Positions 20,521 through 22,500 of a DNA stretch of 22,500 nucleotides are shown in pieces. The notes under the pieces are model-generated. The model saw only the letters and a program-made list of their open reading frames with translations, was not told the origin of the DNA and made no database searches. The position numbers and the translations under genes are program-made. This DNA is from Cristatella mucedo (taxonomy: Eukaryota > Bryozoa > Phylactolaemata > Cristatellidae), in assembly GCA_009760855.2 (NCBI GenBank), contig WPIO01000108.1, positions 732,501 through 755,000 on the forward strand, given 5' to 3'. Every line of letters begins with the position of its first letter. The stretch's first letter is position 1.

Positions 20521-20745
20521 CAGTACTGGCTCACGCCAACCGGTGCGTCGACTGTCGGCTGGCTGGGGGGTGAGCCGATACTTAAACGATCGGTCCTGTT
20601 GCGAATGGAAAAGATGAGATGACTTGCAGTGCGGCTTAGGGGGCCGCACTCGGCGCGGAGCGGCGATACGTGAAAAGATATCTCGCTAGCGCTGCGCTGC
20701 GAGACGGCGGCTGTGTATGAGCCAACGGACGAGCGGCACGTGACG

Positions 20746-20801
20746 GCAGGTGTCGCTGGCGTCGGGTCACGTGCCTGCAGGTGTCGCTGGCGTCGGGTCA
20801 C
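20746..20801. repeat. 25-bp direct repeat flanking a CACGTG
   Basis: GCAGGTGTCGCTGGCGTCGG followed by GTCAC occurs at 20746-20770 and 20777-20801. CACGTG palindromes sit at 20737-20742 and 20768-20773, 31 bp apart, matching the repeat period. Confidence 0.9.
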
Positions 20802-20817
20802 CCGCTCCGTTTAAGTA

Positions 20818-20900
20818 GGAAGAAAGGAAGAGAGACATAGAGAGGGGGAGAGAGAGAGGGTGGAGAAAGAGACAGAATGGGAGAAAGGAAGAGAGAGAGG

Positions 20901-20968
<68 letters not shown>

Positions 20969-21018
20969 GTGAGAGAGAAAGGGAGAGAGAGAAAGGGAGA
21001 GAGAGAGAGAGATAGGAG
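20818..21018. repeat. (GA)n-rich tract, about 200 bp
   Basis: The pure GA core lies at about 20905-20964, flanked by GAAAGGGA variants. Confidence 0.95.
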
Positions 21019-21612
21019 GGCATGGCGTTTGCACAAGCCTGCGAACTGGCGGCGGAAAGTGCGGTGCTTGAGATCCTGGAGTCACATGAACCGCGAAGAC
21101 CAGGCAGCTCACATGACCCGGCCTCGCGCAAGACCATGTTGTCGCTGTCGACTTTCCAGGAATTGGAACGTCGGCCGCTCGCAGCGGCTCGGCGGCGGCG
21201 AAGAAACGCCCTGGCGGCGGCGGCGGTGGCGGAGAAACGCCCTGGCGGCGGCGGAGAATGGACGATGGACCGCGATGGACCGTGATCCGCGGCGCAGCAG
21301 AAACCTGCCGCCGCGATGCCGCTAAGTAGAGCTGCCCGCCTCCTCAGGCGATCGCTCGCGGACTGCACGCGGACTGCTCGCGGCCGCGCCTCTGTCCGAG
21401 CTGCCCCGCCTTCGAACGGCTACAGTTGGTCGTCTGCGCCGGCGCACCGACGCCGCAACGGCGAACCGCGGCAACTGCTAGTCGCAAAAAAGCGTAACTC
21501 GAGCGTATCTCCGTGCGCAGCTGGGCGAAGCTGCAAAGGCTGCGTGGGCGTCGCGAAGGAGAGTTCTCCACTCCTCGAGCACGCTCGGCGCGCCGCTCGG
21601 CGGCTCCGGCGG

Positions 21613-21649
21613 CGCCCGGGGCGGCGCTCGGCCGGCGCCGCCCCGGGCG
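21613..21649. repeat. Perfect inverted repeat, 15-bp arms, 7-nt loop
   Basis: CGCCCGGGGCGGCGC (21613-21627) and its complement (21635-21649). Confidence 0.95.
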
Positions 21650-21930
21650 GGCGGCGATACCCGCCGAGTAATGGGCGTAATTTGCCGAATGCGGAATGGC
21701 CCGCCGCGAGCTCACCTCGCCGCCGGCGCGTCGAGCAGGGAGGGGACGCGCGTTCCTGCCGCCGCTCGGCGGGGCGGGCGCGCGGGCTAGGTCACCGCTC
21801 GGTCGCCGCCGTCGAGACGCGCGCGCTCGCGCGACGCGGGCACAAAGCGACGCCATCGTGCTCTGGACCTCGGCACCATCTGAGTCATCGGCCATCTTCG
21901 GGCGCGAGCCACTCGCGGGCGGGCGAAGCT

Positions 21931-21932
21931 GG

Positions 21933-21964
<32 letters not shown>

Positions 21965-21965
21965 A
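21931..21965. repeat. G14 followed by (AGG)n
   Basis: 14 G followed by about six AGG units; purine-only and G-quadruplex-capable. Confidence 0.95.
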
Positions 21966-22500
21966 GCCGCCCGCGTTGCGCAACACCTGCCGCCGCACCC
22001 GTCCGCCCACTGCTTGGCCACACGCAAGCGAGTTCTGGGGAAACGCAGGCCGCCGCAGAAACCGCCGGCCGCTCGAGCACAGTGCCGTCTTGCGCCGTCT
22101 TCCGCGTCGCGCCATCGGCGCGCTGCGTTTCGCCGCCGGCGGTACTCCGAATCGCGGCAGCGATTGCGCCGGCGCTGGCAAGCACGCGCGCCCGCGCCGG
22201 CGCCGTATCGTCGCCGTGTATCGCCACCGTTCGATTTCTGCCGCGAAGCGTCGCGCCTCTCGAGGGTGGGGGCCGCCGCCGCCGAGGCAGGCGCAACCGG
22301 AAGGAGGGGCGCCGCGGAAAAGCCCTTCGCCGGAAATCCGCCGTGCCGTAAAAGCAAACCGCGGCTGTCGGTCGGCAGCGGCGCGTGGTGAGCGCGCTTG
22401 GGCTGGCACGTCGCTCCTCTGCGGCCTGGCGATGGTGGCGACCCCTCTCGGGCGCCGCCATTGCGCTCCGTGGGCTCGTCGATTGGTCGATCCGCCTACA

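Larger units (their letters stand above)
18400..22500. other. GC- and CpG-rich region, CpG-island-like, no recognised gene
   Basis: From about 18.4 kb to the window end the DNA is dense in CG dinucleotides (for example CGCGCGATCG, GCGCGCCGCG), in contrast with the 12.4-18.4 kb stretch. Open frames of up to 337 codons occur on both strands, but they are Arg/Ala/Pro-rich, overlap in several frames and show no domain, as expected from GC-rich non-coding DNA. An AT-rich patch sits at 19108-19145. It may be a promoter zone for the minus-strand PRUNE-like gene (via a 5'UTR intron), for a gene to the right, or both; that is inference. Confidence 0.6.

Noticed and set aside
21344-22391. Open frames of 337 (minus) and 231 (plus) codons near the right end
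   Set aside because: They overlap in several frames, are Arg/Ala/Pro-rich and show no domain or splice-supported homology; typical of CpG-rich non-coding DNA.

Overview
This is a metazoan nuclear genomic window. Evidence: a multi-exon gene with GT-AG introns of about 0.1-1.3 kb, a CR1/L2-like non-LTR retrotransposon, tRNA-derived SINEs and very long dinucleotide microsatellites. The sequence alone does not fix the species. An invertebrate is likely, because the PRUNE-like protein keeps both a DHN and a true DHH motif, whereas I recall vertebrate PRUNE1 having DHH followed by DHR.

The one gene I can support lies on the minus strand. It runs from a start codon at 12354 to at least 2680. Eleven coding exons can be placed by splice signals, and every exon-exon junction keeps the reading frame. 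The product is a PRUNE-family protein. It has an N-terminal DHH phosphoesterase domain and a DHHA2 domain (residues 1 to about 415, exons 1-8 plus the start of exon 9). A very long low-complexity tail then follows, encoded almost entirely by one 2.25-kb exon. The tail carries 16 DPF and 2 NPF tripeptides; 14 of the DPFs are in a 27-bp tandem minisatellite. DPF and NPF are the short linear motifs by which endocytic accessory proteins bind the AP-2 appendage and EH domains, so the layout looks like a metal-dependent phosphoesterase joined to an endocytic-adaptor-like tail. This is the main discovery candidate. The 3' end is uncertain: the last recognisable exon either splices on past the left window edge or stops at 2669.

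Layout, left to right: 1-90, truncated SINE (minus); 300-2560, decayed LINE with RT (minus); 2669-12354, the PRUNE-like gene (minus). Its introns hold an 860-bp CT/GA tract (intron 8), a plus-strand LINE RT fragment and an element tail (intron 6), another element tail (intron 4) and a 310-bp CT/GA tract (intron 2). From 12.4 to 18.4 kb I see no gene: microsatellites, two SINE copies (minus), runs of 25 and 34 G, and a 112-bp AT repeat. From 18.4 to 22.5 kb the DNA is very GC- and CpG-rich with several perfect hairpins and one GA tract. It looks like a CpG island or promoter zone, but I find no convincing coding exon there.

The palindrome CACGTG occurs at least 17 times across the window, often as GTCACGTG, which is more than composition predicts.
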